From Plicaturopsis crispa FD-325 SS-3 (taxonomy: Eukaryota > Basidiomycota > Agaricomycetes > Amylocorticiales > Amylocorticiaceae), in the NCBI GenBank assembly GCA_000827205.1, contig KN832554.1:3369815-3433814 (forward strand): DNA of 64,000 bases. Reading direction: 5' to 3'. The position numbers and the translations under genes are program-made. The notes beneath the pieces were generated by a model that was not told the DNA's origin, searched no databases, and worked only from the letters and a program-made list of their open reading frames with translations. Below, piece after piece: positions 1 through 12,478 of this stretch (its first letter is position 1; each line of letters begins with the position of its first letter).

Positions 1-264
1 AAGGAGATGCGAGGATGGGTGCGTTGGTCAATCGTTTGTTTCGTGGAATTCATCGGTTGGGAGGTGATACAGAGGCGCAGAGGCGGGTGGTAGCGAATAG
101 ATTATTGATAATAGGAGCAAGGGGTATGCACTGTAGAAAGAAGTGGGGTTAGTACATTTCTCCCCAAGCTATCCACGCAAGAAGTGTGACATACGTCGAT
201 AGTTGTTCTAGTTTTCCAGCCGACTCAGAAGATGGCGCGGGACGGAAGCGCACGCCGGGCGCAA

Positions 265-876
265 TCAATGGGCGTCACGCATGACCTCGTCAATCAGGTC
301 CCAGTCGATGATGTCCTCGCGCGCCCACTCGGCGGACGAGTCTCGTGGGCGGGCGCGAATGCGCGGCGGGGGCACGGGTAAGAGGCGACGCTGCTGGAGG
401 TGGAACTGCGATTGTGTGGACGGCGAGCTGGGTGTTCGCGATGGTCTAGAAGGTGCGGTGGACGGGCGCGATGATGTCGGCGGAACGGAGCGCGGGAGGA
501 AGGAGGAGTATGAAGGAGATGGGGGCGTGCTGGGAATAGTGGGCAGAGGCCGCACTGCATCGCTGTACCGCCGCCGCGCATGCGTGTTAGTGCGCAGGGG
601 CGACTGGAAGGCGAGTGGACTCAGGATGTCGTCCGGCTCACGCTCGGAGGAGGACCACGACGCGTCAGATGAGGACGACGACGACGAGGATGAGAGGCTA
701 GAATCCTCTGAGGATGCGGGAGGTATGTTCAGCGGCGCACGGGGCCCTGCAGTCTTGCGCCGGATGATTCGGAGGGGTGCGGTTGTCGGCGCTGTGTACA
801 GCGACAAAGCGCGACCCCTTGGTCCGTGGAATTTCGTCGGCGACCGGTGAATCGACGAGTCTTCCGCAAATGACAT
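265..876 (-). CDS. Hypothetical Ser/Pro-rich protein
   Basis: Single open frame of 203 residues that I do not recognise. It has a run of nine or more serines around residues 61-70 followed by an acidic patch, a Pro/Ser-rich middle (about 105-160), and a short acidic end with the pattern DIIDWDLIDEVMRDAH. It is probably largely disordered. No membrane segment or catalytic motif is visible. The opposite strand is also open across most of this interval because of its high GC content, so the strand choice rests on the more protein-like C-terminal acidic helix and an ATG in plausible context. Further exons upstream, between about 900 and 1400 on the same strand, are possible but not supported. Confidence 0.4.
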   Translation of the reverse strand: MSFAEDSSIHRSPTKFHGPRGRALSLYTAPTTAPLRIIRRKTAGPRAPLNIPPASSEDSSLSSSSSSSSSDASWSSSEREPDDILSPLAFQSPLRTNTHARRRYSDAVRPLPTIPSTPPSPSYSSFLPRSVPPTSSRPSTAPSRPSRTPSSPSTQSQFHLQQRRLLPVPPPRIRARPRDSSAEWAREDIIDWDLIDEVMRDAH

Positions 877-1950
877 GTTCGATATCGCTGATATAGGTTA
901 TGGGAGGCGACTCTCGTATACAAGTCGAAGGTCAGTGGTTGCACTGGAATGTTGGTAAGCTGAGTACGACGGATGGCGGGATGGAGGAGGAGGAGGATGG
1001 AAAGCGATGTGCGGACAAGATGATATATGAAGCGTTTATGTAGATAGGCACGAGAATATAGGACTGGTGAGGTCGATCAGGTGAAAAGATGTTGAGGCGG
1101 AGGAGACCGGTGATGCGCGATCCTCGAGGGATGTGGAGGCGCTGGCTGAGGCGCATGGGGGTGTAGCTAGCTTTAGCCGATAAGTATACATTACCGAGGG
1201 TGTATAGGACCCACAGCCGACGCACGCCCAGGCACGGCAGAGTAGAAGAACGTTCAGAGTGATGTCGGATGACTCGGATCTAACGGAAGGAATGATCATT
1301 GGCGCCGGCGATATCGTGCCAACCTTAGCGCGAGGCTTTACGAACGCACTACGCCATATCTGCCATAAATTGGGGCGATCATCAGCATGCAGACAGTTGG
1401 GGGGCAATACGAGAAAACGTACAGAGATAGCGTGATAAGGTCAAATGAGGACCGCAAAGAAACCGCAGAGGATTGGAAGACTGTCAATACTTACTCACTG
1501 GCAGATGCCGGAGCATCCTGTGAAAGTCTGAAGGCAGAGACTGACTGCGATCTAAGCATTTCTGCCAGGTGGGGCGAATAGGTACCTGGCAGAAGTTTCG
1601 AGCAGCATGATGGAAGGGTATCGTTCGCAGTATTCCAGCGCTTGAGCTATGCGCGGTATCACTTCGGTATCACGGCTCTGATGGACGCAAGATGGGCAGA
1701 ATGAAGAACTGTGACCGTCGCAGTCGACTTTCCGATTGGACTTGACCAGTCAAAGACCAGTATTCGCGGAGATTTTTCCACCACGCGATCATTGCCAAAT
1801 CCGACCGAGGATGGATCTCTGTCGAGAATTGATTTTATTGATGATCTGCATTGTGCAAACGTTCTACACATTGCCGGCGCAGATTTTGCGAACGCAGTTC
1901 CAGTTTTGCACACGGTTGCAACTGCGAGTGTACTCGTCTACGACGTCCGA
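877..1950. other. Intergenic, no clear gene
   Basis: Only short unconvincing frames on both strands; one minus-strand frame at 1036-1407 shows no recognisable motif. It should contain the promoter of the methyltransferase gene that starts at 1951. Confidence 0.4.
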
Positions 1951-3371
<1,421 letters not shown>

Positions 3372-3825
3372 CCGTTTCACCTGCGGATAGACCGTTTTTC
3401 TTTCTTGCTGGGGTGGTAGAGTTGGGGTATACGATAGACAGGTAGAAGTTTAGATTGAAATTAAAGTAATAAGCAACAGGCTCCACATCACATTGCGATG
3501 TATTTAAACCAGCAATGAAATTGGTTTTGGATAATCCTTGTGAGGCCCGCGGATTATCACTGCATTTCTGAGAACAGCCGTTCACTTCAATATGAGGATG
3601 ACTGACAGTATGGATCAGGGAATCGTCAAATTTTCATTGGATGAGCGATGTTTTGCAGGGACAAAGGGTGCCCACCTAGAGATGAAGCGTCACACATACT
3701 CGAGCGCAGTCATGCATATGTCCCTGGCGACTTGAGCATCTCCGAGGACGACGAGCACGAAGTACGAAAATGTACGATTAGGGTATGAGTAAGCAACTAA
3801 ATATTGAGCTGTAGAGCTATAACTG
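3372..3825. other. Tail-to-tail intergenic region
   Basis: Lies between the 3' ends of the methyltransferase and BolA3 genes. No open frame with protein-like content; presumably 3' UTRs. Confidence 0.5.
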
Positions 3826-4254
3826 TCACTGCGCAACAGTTTTTATCTGCAAAGTATCATTCATGAAGCAATACGCAACCAATACGGCTAATAAGACGCA
3901 CCTGAAGGCCGTGTATGCCCTCGATGTCCTCTTTCAGGGTTTTGGTGACGAGCTGGTGCTGCTTCACGGTCGACAGGCCCTTGAACGCCTGGCTCGCGAT
4001 CGTAATGGCATAGAATGACCCGCACCCGCCTGCACCCTTGGTCAGCGCGTACATGCAGCATGTCCAGTACATAGCTACGCACCAGAAACATCCTGCACAA
4101 GTAGCTCAGACGGCGCGAATTTGTCTTTGAGCTTCGCGGCGATGGCCTGTTCCCCCTCGGTGAGCGTAGGCGCCTCTGTGGACAGCGCACGGAGAGATAG
4201 AGCAGTCCGCGCAGACGTTGGCTGCGCTATGCGTCGCGCTATTGCGGAAAGCAT
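3826..4254 (-). CDS. BOL3: Mitochondrial BolA-like protein (BolA3/Bol3)
   Basis: Three exons, 4254-4083, 4029-3902 and 3846-3826, encode 106 residues, a usual length for the family. Residues 1-30 form an Arg/Ser/Ala-rich mitochondrial presequence (MLSAIARRIAQPTSARTALS). The BolA core follows: SELLVQDVSGGCGSFYAI, then FKGLSTVKQHQLVTKTLKEDI and IHGLQIKTVAQ. BolA3 proteins work with monothiol glutaredoxin and Nfu1 in delivering [4Fe-4S] clusters to mitochondrial proteins such as lipoyl synthase and complex II. The conserved Cys of the GGCGSFY segment and the His of HQLV are the expected cluster ligands. The last exon of 21 bases is inferred because reading through the intron would give a non-family tail. 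A divergent promoter is shared with ATP7. Confidence 0.88.
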
Positions 4255-4488
4255 GTTAGATTCTCGAGTAAGACGTTGGATGCAGCGCGCTCTGCGACTC
4301 TGCGTCATTCAGTCAGCGACTCGGAGGCTGTATTTCGGCCATCGGAAGTCGGAATCGGAGGCTCGGAGCAGGCAGGGACTGTTTTCGGGCGTGCGCATCT
4401 CCTGCCAACACCACCTGTATTTCCCTCCTTCGCAAGTCGTTTTCTATCGTGGTCGTGCTAGGACTGGAGCTGATTTTGTGTGCAGGTC
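4255..4488. promoter_or_regulatory. Short divergent promoter region BOL3/ATP7
   Basis: The 234 bases between the start codons of two divergently read mitochondrial genes must hold both 5' UTRs and promoters. No clear TATA box is seen; the core elements cannot be placed by eye. Confidence 0.55.
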
Positions 4489-5315
4489 ATGGCGTCTAAA
4501 GTAGCCACTGCGGCAGTTGTGAGTGCCGTGCCTACCACTTATGAAGAGCAGAGGACTGACCGACTCGTGCAGGACTTTACGCGTATCTATTCCACCCTCG
4601 GTCTCGGAAAGGGTCTGTATTGCAATAAATATTTCATGTACGGGGAATATTTGCTGACGCGATATTCGTGTGGATTTCAGAGACAATCGCCTCGCTCCAG
4701 GCATTCCGGAAACGGCACGGCGAGGCGCAGCGTATCCAGAACCAATACGCTAACCAATCCACCACCGTCGACATCGAGCACTACCGCTCTGTGCTGAAGA
4801 ACCAGGCGATCGTTGACGAGGCCGCGAAGCTGCTGCAGGACTTCAAGCCCGTGACATACGACGTGAACGCGCACATCAAGGCTATCGAGACTTTCGAGGC
4901 CAAGGCGGTATGTCCCCCGAGTCCATGTATGCTGCGTGTCTATTTCTGAGCCCATGTCGTGTATATAGGTCGCGAAAGCGCAGGAGACTGCGGAGAAAAT
5001 CGACCTCGAGCTCAAGGACCTCCAGGCGACCCTTGCCAACATCGAAGATGCACGGCCATTCGAAGAACTTACCGTGAGTTTCTTCGTTATCCTGTTCTCT
5101 CGCGTGCAGGTCTGACTAACATGTGCCAGTGCGAGGACGTCGGTGCCGCTCACCCACGCATCCTCGAGGCTGTAGAGACGATGGTGAAGAAGGGCAAATG
5201 GACAGTGCCAGGTACGCCGTCTACTCCCAATTTGAGCCTGATTGATACTGATCCGCGTGAAATTTCCAAAATCACAGGGTACAAGGAGAAGTTCGGGGAT
5301 CTCTCGCTCATGTAG
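4489..5315 (+). CDS. ATP7: Mitochondrial F1Fo-ATP synthase subunit d
   Basis: Six exons (4489-4518, 4573-4612, 4681-4907, 4969-5073, 5130-5211, 5278-5315) give 173 residues, the normal length of subunit d. The N-terminus [20 protein letters not shown] and the helical stretch [18 protein letters not shown] are characteristic. The middle has [19 protein letters not shown], and the C-terminus CEDVGAAHP...[20 protein letters not shown]. The protein is part of the peripheral stator stalk that holds F1 against rotation on the matrix side of the inner membrane. All splice junctions keep the frame with ordinary GT-AG ends. Confidence 0.95.
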
Positions 5316-5825
5316 TTGCTCTCTCTCGCATCTGAATAGAATGTGGTTGGCGCGCCTCGTTCAAGTTGTTGGAGCTGTATCCTTCTGTCAGTGCATACAA
5401 GTAAACGCGTGTTTAGGAATGTCGTCGTTATTTTACAGTGAAAGCTTGTGCTCGTCATACTCCAGAGACTTTGGCGCTTCTACTTTGGCATCCTCCGTAA
5501 AAGTGCTTGAGCAGGCAGGCTCGGCCGCCTTACGTAACTATTGTCCACCACGTAGCCCCTGAAAGTGGTGGACGGCATTTTTGCTCTTAAACCTGTTCAC
5601 GACCACCCACACGCGTCGCCCTCACGTCCATAACGCTTTGACCTCTTGGTCCCCCCTTGACCTCCGATTCTGTTCGGCATTGTCCACACGAAACCAACAA
5701 TGGCGTCAAGACCCCCATCTCCCAGCTTAAAGCACGACCAACCGTTTGCAATGGGCTACTTTTCTGTTCCGTTTGAACGATTTTCACGCGACGAGGCATC
5801 TGACTGGGCAGGCGCATTCACATTA
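5316..5825. other. Intergenic, possible 5' exon of GPC1
   Basis: From 5700 an ATG opens a frame (MASRPPSPSLKHDQPFAMGY...) that runs into the MITE at 5826. It might be a first exon of the acyltransferase gene downstream, but I found no donor here that restores frame with the exon containing 6485. Confidence 0.35.
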
Positions 5826-5990
5826 GGGGATTACACAGTAGCGTTTTCAACCCGTTTTAAGGGCCGTTTTGGGATCCGTTTTCAATCCGTTTTCAAAAAT
5901 TCTTGTACATCCAAAACTGTCCAAAACGACGTTGAAAACGAGCCTCAGCTTTGACAAAGATCCGTTTTCAGAATGCGGACTTTGAAACAG
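5826..5990. repeat. Left terminal inverted repeat of the MITE
   Basis: Matches the reverse complement of about 6255-6412, including the shared sub-blocks TTTTCAACCCGTTTTAAG, GGATCCGTTTTC, GTACATCCAAAAC and TTTGACAAA. Confidence 0.85.
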
Positions 5991-6254
5991 GAGCAGGCGC
6001 TTTCGTCGTCGGCAGCGACGAAACTGGTGCGCTCATTGTCATCAACATCACCGCCGGCATGTTCGTCACTGTCGACGCCGTCGGGCAACGTTGGTAGAGC
6101 CAATTTTGTATTGAAGGGCCCACATCTTTTTCCATAGCCAACTATGTCTTTATCTCTACATGGATGCACAGTGCATAAACAAAATGATGTGTCTAACATA
6201 TGGGGTGCTCGACGTGTGCGACAGCGAGCTCGGCCTACGAGCGCGGGTAACAGC

Positions 6255-6412
6255 ATTGGCTTTTAAAGTCCGCTCGTGGAAAACGGAGGTTTGTCAAAGT
6301 TGAATCTCGTTTTCAGACGCGTTTTGGATGTACAGAAAATCTCGAAAAACAATCGAAAACGGATCCTAAAACGGCTCTTAAAACGGGTTGAAAACGGTAC
6401 TGTGTAATCCCC
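6255..6412. repeat. Right terminal inverted repeat of the MITE
   Basis: Inverted partner of 5826-5990. Mismatches are scattered, so the copy is not brand new. Confidence 0.85.
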
Positions 6413-6484
6413 TATTACTTGGTGTGTTGATTGGTCTCTCAGATATCACACCAGTACTGATACGAAGATGGGGTGGCAGACACG

Positions 6485-8076
6485 ATGGAGACGTTCTTCG
6501 ACTCGCGTATAGATCTCCTGCAGCGCAGGCTGCAGAAGCACAGCGACCGCTTGAAGTCTAAGGCCCAGGAAGCGTTCAAGATCAAGGACCTATCTGGAGA
6601 CCTATTGTCAGAGAATTTTGACCGCGAAGTGAAGGACTTCAAGCTCAAGGTGCGTGGTGTTTCATGCTGCGCTGCAGTCGGCGTCTATTCGCGGCCACCA
6701 TCGCTTCCGATGCTCATTCAGCGAAAACCAGGTTTCGACGCGTATATCGACCCTCGCAGCGACATGGCATTCTGCCAAGGTCGTACGGACGCGCGAGAAG
6801 GTCTCGTTTTTCTTCAGTGTTATGATTCTGCTTATCTCTGGTCTGCTCTTCGGGATCGCTCCACAGTACGCCCTACCTTGCTCTTGTCTCATCATCTCAC
6901 CTGAGTCTCCCCCATAGATGGATACACATACTGTATACCCTGCAAGGCCTCTATCTGCTGCCCCTACGGGCGTATACCTATAAGAAGCGGTCCTGGCATT
7001 ACTTTCTGTTCGATCTGTGCTACTATGTCACCATCCTCAACTTTGTCTACCTCTGGATCTTACCGTCGAGTCCAGCGTTGTTCGTCGCCTGCTATGCGCT
7101 GTCCCACGGATCGCTAGCAAGTGCTGTAATCACATGGCGGAACAGTCTTGTATTCCACGATTCGGACAAGGTCACATCCCTCTTCGTGCATATCTATGCT
7201 CCCTTCACATTCACGGTCATACGGTGCGTTTCTTCAATCTTGAACGTGATATAAGGTCTGACTTGCGCTTTTCGCGGACTTCAGGCATTTCTATCCGGAT
7301 GCGGAGCAGCGGTTTCCGGCTTTGGTTGAGCTTCCCCATATTGCGCCGACTAAAGCTCTTCTGTTGAGCGGGGCCATATGTGAGCAAATTAGTTGTTTCC
7401 GTCATCAATGCAACTCACCAGACGACGCAGATATGATCTGGCAACTACTTTACTGGAAGTTCGTCCTTATCGACAGGCGGTCAAAGATCATTTCTGGGCA
7501 ACGCACAACGTCGTTCTCCTTCCTGCTGAATGACAAGCGAGGTGTTATCGGTCGTTCGCTGTCGCGAGTGCCGGAGCAGTTCCGAGAAGCAGCGTTCATG
7601 CTGGGCCAGTTATGTGAGCAAATCAGTCGTCAATAGCATTGAATGCAAATGCTGACCGTTCCATCAGTATACGCTGTGCTCACAGAACTCCCTGCGGTCT
7701 ATGTCTTGTATGACAGCCCGTTCTGGAGTGCCACCTTCCTCCTCGCTATCTTCAGTGTCAGTGTCTGGAATGGCGGTGGGTTCTACATCGAAGTCTTCGG
7801 CCGCAAGTATGTCTTCGGCTCCTCCCGTAAACCTTGCGCACATCACTAACCCGCTGTTTCAATAGATTTGAACGCGAGCTGGAGGCGCTCCGGAAAGAGC
7901 TCGCGGAGGCCACTGCACGGTCAGGACGCTCGAGTCCGACCAGTCTCGGCGGGAGCCTCAGCGCGGGAGCCAGCGAGGAGGACCTCCCGTCGCTAGTTGC
8001 ATCGCCTGTGGCGCCCGATGCCACTCTTCCCCTGCCAGACGACGTGCTCCACGCAGAGGACAAGAAATCCCGATGA
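6485..8076 (+). CDS. GPC1: Glycerophosphocholine acyltransferase (DUF2838)
   Basis: Exons 6485-6649, 6732-6865, 6918-7223, 7285-7379, 7431-7613, 7668-7806 and 7866-8076 can be joined in frame. The product is a multi-spanning membrane protein: after a charged N-terminus (METFFDSRIDLLQRRLQKHS) come hydrophobic helices FFFSVMILLISGLLFGIAP, WHYFLFDLCYYVTILNFVYLW and others. The DUF2838 hallmark WRNSLVFHDSDKVTSLFVH is intact. Gpc1 transfers an acyl chain from acyl-CoA to glycerophosphocholine, making lysophosphatidylcholine in phosphatidylcholine remodelling. The C-terminal tail is a short coiled coil (FERELEALRKELAEA) and a Ser/Asp-rich end. The ATG at 6485 is the first in frame; a non-coding or extra coding exon upstream, on the far side of the MITE, is possible. 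Confidence 0.85.
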
Positions 8077-8449
8077 GTCTCACGATGTCCATGATGATCC
8101 TTTGCCAGCCATGAACACTTTATGTATCACGACCCCCACACCGCCCATGTGTCCTTTTATATAGTTTAGTTTAGCATACATACCTACCCACATACGACGC
8201 CCGACTGTTTCTCCCTGCGTTCTTTGTTTCGCTTTTGGAGTTAATGACTTATTGGTTCTTTTCGTTGCGATGCGATCGCCATAATGTACAGGGGAGGAGG
8301 ACAACTACGTACAGAATAGAGATCTGCTTCAGTTGTGTCCAACGCTGTTGGGAAAGGTGCATCTTAAATTTATACATTGGCGGTTTGTTGACGGTACTGG
8401 TCTACATCATGAGTACATGCCACTTCTGCTCTATATCCACGACTTCTTA
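8077..8449. other. Tail-to-tail intergenic region
   Basis: AT-rich compared with the neighbours, with no protein-like frame. Likely 3' UTRs of GPC1 and the FAD oxidase. Confidence 0.5.
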
Positions 8450-10277
8450 CTATGCAGGAGTAATACCAAACCATTTGGAGAACACCAAGTCCGGGTCGTA
8501 TCTCTTCTTGATTGCTTGTAGTCGCGGATAGTGCTCCCCGAACAGCGTCTCCGCCCTGCTCTGCGACAGCTTACCGTCCTTATCCTGCGGCACCACTCCA
8601 CTCTCGCCATCTGCTCCTCATTAGCATCCAGCCTCCTCGTCGATGGAGTATGGACGTACCGTAGTTCCCGTACCCCACACTCGCCCCCTTCCCCAGCAAC
8701 TCAGTTTGACCTTGCACGATGATCCCCGCGAGCTCCTGTGCGAACTCGCGCGCCTTCGTCTGCGTCTCCGCCGAGCGCCCCTCCCACTTCAGGAGGATTA
8801 GCACGTTGCCCGCGGGCCCCCTACGGAAGGCGGTGCCGTTTTCTGGGAAGCTGTTGATCTTCGCGAGAGAGAAGTACTCGAAGAGGAGGTTGACCTCTTT
8901 AAACTCGGGGTGGGAGGCGAGGATGGCGAGGGCGCGCGCGCGGGCTACGCGGATGGAGGCGGGGTCGGGCGCGAGCTGGAAGACGCCTTTCATGTAAGAC
9001 GCGTATCCGTGCGGCACGCCCGGGTTCTGTGCGCATGGTGAGCTTCGGGAGGGGTAGGCATAGATTGCGGGATTGGGAGACTTACCTGCATGCCGTTGAG
9101 CTTCTCGTATGGCAGCTCCCCGGAGTGGTCAGCGACCGGACCTGGTAGAAGATGCAAGTCAGCCAGACTTCGAGGCAGCGGTGATCTACTGCTTCTGCCG
9201 CTTACCGATATCGAACAATTCCTTCCAATGGGCCCTCCCCTCTGCCTCCGACCCGTTATAGAAAACGAATGCCGCAACGATGGCCTGCCATATTGCATGT
9301 TTAGGTAGTGTCCACCCCGCAAGCAGTGGAATGCACTCACATTCCCATCGGGTGTCTTCGTGAACACTTGTATCGTGCCCGCGTTCGGGTCAAGCCCCCT
9401 CTGCAGGCGTTTTGCCGATAATTCTACGATAGCTTCTTCCTTGTCAGCCGTGAATACGAGTGGCCCCGCGTATACGGTTGCGCGCTGCGGATGCAGCCGC
9501 ATGACGAATTCGGTGACGGCGCCGAAGTTGCACCCCCCGCCCCTGATCGCCCAGAAGAGGTCCGAGTTTTCCTTGTCGTTCGCGGTCAGGATCGAGCCGT
9601 CCGCAGTGACGATGGTGGCCTGTGTTCCGGGTGCGTGAGCTACGATGATTCCGTATCTTCTTCAGTACGGAAAGTCCTCACCTGCTCGAGATTGTCAAGG
9701 GCGAGGCCGTGTGCGCCACTTAGCCAGCCATATCCTCCTCCTAGCAAAAGTCTGTACAGTCCCTTGAGCCAAACTGTATGTGCATAATGACAACATGAGA
9801 TCAACGGACCCTCCAACACCGGTCTGCGGGACACAGCAGGCTGTCAACCTTTGGTGTTGCGGAAGTGGCCAGCGCGCTCACATGGTTAACTGTCCCTCCA
9901 ACGGTGGCGAGTCCATGCTTGATCGCCTCGGTATCAACAGCCTCCCACACGGCCCCGCCGCCCACATAGGCAAGCTTCAGCGCAGGATCCACCCGCGTCT
10001 TATTGAGGTAGCGCGAGAGATCCACGACGAGACCGCCCTCGGAAGACGATGCGCCCGATGGAGAGTGTCCGCCGCCGCGAATGGCAATCGGCAGCCCCGC
10101 GCTCCGTGCATACCTGATAGCCAGAGACGCGTCCGCCGCGTCTTTCACGAACGCGACGACCTTGGCGTTGCGCTCGGAGTTTATGGCCCAGCGCGAGATC
10201 GCCTGGGGGTAGTCCGCATCCGCGGGGGTGACGAGGTCGCCCTTGAAGGAGCTTTGGAACGCTGAGAAATCAGACAT
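8450..10277 (-). CDS. Berberine-bridge-type FAD-linked oxidoreductase
   Basis: Multi-exon gene starting MSDFSAFQSSFKGDLVTP. The PCMH-type FAD domain has IAIRGGGHSPSG, where the His is the usual covalent FAD attachment. GVGGLLLGGGYGWLSGAHGL and SDLFWAIRGGGCNFG follow. The BBE C-terminal domain (PF08031) ends with YPRLQAIKKRYDPDLVFSKW. The sequence before GVGG reads TVNHTG, so the second covalent Cys of bicovalent BBE enzymes is absent; single His linkage, as in 6-hydroxynicotine oxidase relatives, is likely. No signal peptide is visible, suggesting an intracellular enzyme. The substrate is unknown. A decayed copy of this gene lies at about 18.0-18.8 kb in inverse orientation. Confidence 0.85.
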
Positions 10278-10316
10278 GATAAGCGTCAGTGGAGGTTTAT
10301 GTGCTTCTAGAGATCG

Positions 10317-10603
10317 ATTGAGTGAGCGGTTGAGATGGTGAGAATGCGATGTTTATCAGACGCCCACATACCTTATTGCGCGAGATGAAGCGTATATAGG
10401 AGCTTCTTAAATGCTATCCCCTCCCGTAGGCGCTGCGCGGTCGTTCGGCAAGTGCTGGGGGAGGTCGAGCGAGTGAGCGTTTGTAACGATGAGAATGCCA
10501 TTTTTGTTAGACGCTCACCTACCTTAGTTCCGAAGATGAATAGTCAGCGAAACCGTGACTTCTTAAATGCTATCGCCTCCCGTAGGCGTTGCGTGGTCGT
10601 TCG
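10317..10603. repeat. Direct duplication in the FAD-oxidase upstream region
   Basis: Two diverged copies, about 10317-10450 and 10466-10603, share the order GAGTGAGCG, GAGAATGC, AGACGC.CAC.TACCTTA, CTTCTTAAATGCTATC, CCTCCCGTAGGCG and GGTCGTTCGGCA. They lie 40-330 bases upstream of the start codon at 10277. The proximal copy has a TATATA motif (10393-10398), placed where a TATA box could serve the minus-strand gene. Confidence 0.8.
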
Positions 10604-10869
10604 GCACCTACGTTTTGCAAATACGAGGTGCTGGTAGTAAGCAGGGTTAAGAACAGGTCGAAGTTTAGCAGCTGCGGAATCCCTCGTAGACAGTGAGATT
10701 ATTCAAAAATTGCCTGCCGGTGGAGCTTGAAAGCGCTGAGTGACTTTAGATGTTTTGAAGTAATCATGGGTCAACGAAATGCATCAGGATCGGGCCATTC
10801 TACTGCTTAGGCGCACCCTGATACTGACATAGATGGGAGGAGGGTACGTTGCTGCGTGCCAACAGACAT
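10604..10869. other. Intergenic region between FAD oxidase and TAD1
   Basis: No supported gene; contains the far upstream side of the oxidase promoter and the TAD1 3' UTR. Confidence 0.45.
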
Positions 10870-12348
10870 CTAAGATGTCTGTACCAGATCACCAGAGATA
10901 TTAAAGCTCTCCCACTGGAGACCACTTTTCACCCAGCCAGCGAATGGTCTATTTTCGCCAATCAACGTCCGTTTAGCTGCCTGGTACGCCTGTGCAGAGT
11001 CCTTAGCTTGGCGGTAAGTGGCCGTAGCCCTGTGAAATGCATTCAACGCTGCTCATGAGAATTCTGGCAGCAGCATAACAACGTACGAGGCATGGGGTTG
11101 CATCCCGAGCAGTGTCATTGTCACATCGTACAGATTGAACATGCGTATCTTGGACGATTGCGGCCTATCGAAATTGACATTGTGAGAGCAGCGCATGAAG
11201 ACACGGTATTCCAGATGCATACCAGAATTTTTCTTTGTGTCGATGCTTCGGGGACACACCGCGTTTCCAACCGTTGATGACCACCTCGTAGCGGCTAGCA
11301 GAGTCTGCTATCCAGCACAATGCTGCTCGAAGACGCGTTAGTACAGGGAGCCATGGGAATGGGGGAGGGACGGACACTCGTTACATGAGCCCTCAGTGGT
11401 TGCTAGTGTTGCACGAGAATGTATGAAAGGCACGTCGGTGAACTGGATAGTTTGAGCATGTATCCTGTATCCGCTGGGAAGACCTGCCAAACCAATCCCC
11501 TCATCAACATGTCTACTCAGAAATAATGAATGTAAAATACTGACCGCTCAATGTTCCAATTCGACCGTAAAATGCTCGTTCGCAGTCTTCACGAACAACG
11601 TCCTGCATCTCGGAGGGCACTTCGCCGATGACGATCCCGTCCACATAAATGGGGCTCAAGCATTGAGAGCCCAGTGCGCCTTGGATACCTAGGACATTCC
11701 ACTTGGCAATTTTATCGCTGCACGACATGCATATGGTAGGAGGCGAATCGGCGCGCCCAGGTTTGGTGCGCAGGACACCATACAGAGAGTAGTTATCCCG
11801 ACCTCGGGAAGCCGTATTCGGCGGCAGAGCAGGGAAGGAGGCGGAGTCCTTCAAGGTAGCCATCTCCTTATCCTGGGTAGACGCCAGGAAGCGCATAGAC
11901 GCGTCGCCACCTTGGGAAATACGAGGTCCGTTAGCTATCTACGCGTATGGGTGTGTGGACACTTACATGGGACGGTAGAAATGTATAAATGAAGGCGGAC
12001 ACGGTCATTGAAACCGTAAAGACCGTCGACGCCTTTGGAAATCCAATCTGAATGCTGTCCAGACACGACGACGCGTCCGATTTCCTCGAGGAACCAACGG
12101 ACAGCACCGCGTCGCGCAAGCACCTCTGCGTGACTATCGTGCAGCGCGTTCCCGTGCGGCGGAAAGCGGACAAGGGGAAGACACTTTGCGCCAGTCGACA
12201 GCGATATGATCTTGATAGCGTTTGATTCCACGGAGGTTAGGGCGAAGCACGCTAGGATCGTGTACTGACCGGCGGGGGGTTTGAAGCCTAAGGAAGTATA
12301 GAGTTCGTGGGCAGCGGTGGCTACTTTCTGGGCCGCATGGGCATCCAT
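10870..12348 (-). CDS. TAD1: tRNA-specific adenosine deaminase 1
   Basis: Start ATG at 12348 (MDAHAAQKVATAAHELYTSLGF). The A-to-I deaminase domain (PF02137) has the catalytic HAEVLARRG (zinc His and proton-shuttle Glu). After an intron in the Cys codon comes STVPCGDASMR, and later LRTKPGRADSPPTICMSCSDKIAKW gives the other zinc Cys. The C-terminal portion can be followed through several introns: ALCWIADSASRYEVVINGWKRGV, then IRMFNLYDVTMTLLG, ending AKDSAQAYQAAKRTLIGENR...LVQTS. Tad1 converts A37 of tRNA-Ala to inosine. All catalytic residues appear present. Exact inner exon ends between 11000 and 11500 were not all resolved. Confidence 0.87.
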
Positions 12349-12478
12349 GGACGTCACGACGACTTCGACATACAGATGCCTGCAATCGAGGACAAAGTTC
12401 TGGTCGTGAAATGAAACCTATTGCTGAGCAGTGAGAATCAGATTTGACTTGACGCGAGATGAAGATTTGTGGAACCTA

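Larger units (their letters stand above)
5826..6412. mobile_element. MITE-like element with about 160-base inverted ends
   Basis: Both ends carry the same inverted sequence beginning GGGGATTACACAGTA (left from 5826, right reading back from 6412). The match continues for roughly 160 bases with scattered differences. The arms hold many copies of CCGTTTT/AAAACGG. The flanks both have TA (5824-5825 and 6413-6414), consistent with a TA target duplication as in the Tc1/mariner superfamily, although other frames of the duplication cannot be excluded. The 260-base centre has no recognised transposase, so it is non-autonomous. Confidence 0.85.

Noticed and set aside
1711-1950. Upstream extension of the methyltransferase frame
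   Set aside because: In frame, but not family-like; the ATG at 1951 gives the usual N-terminus.
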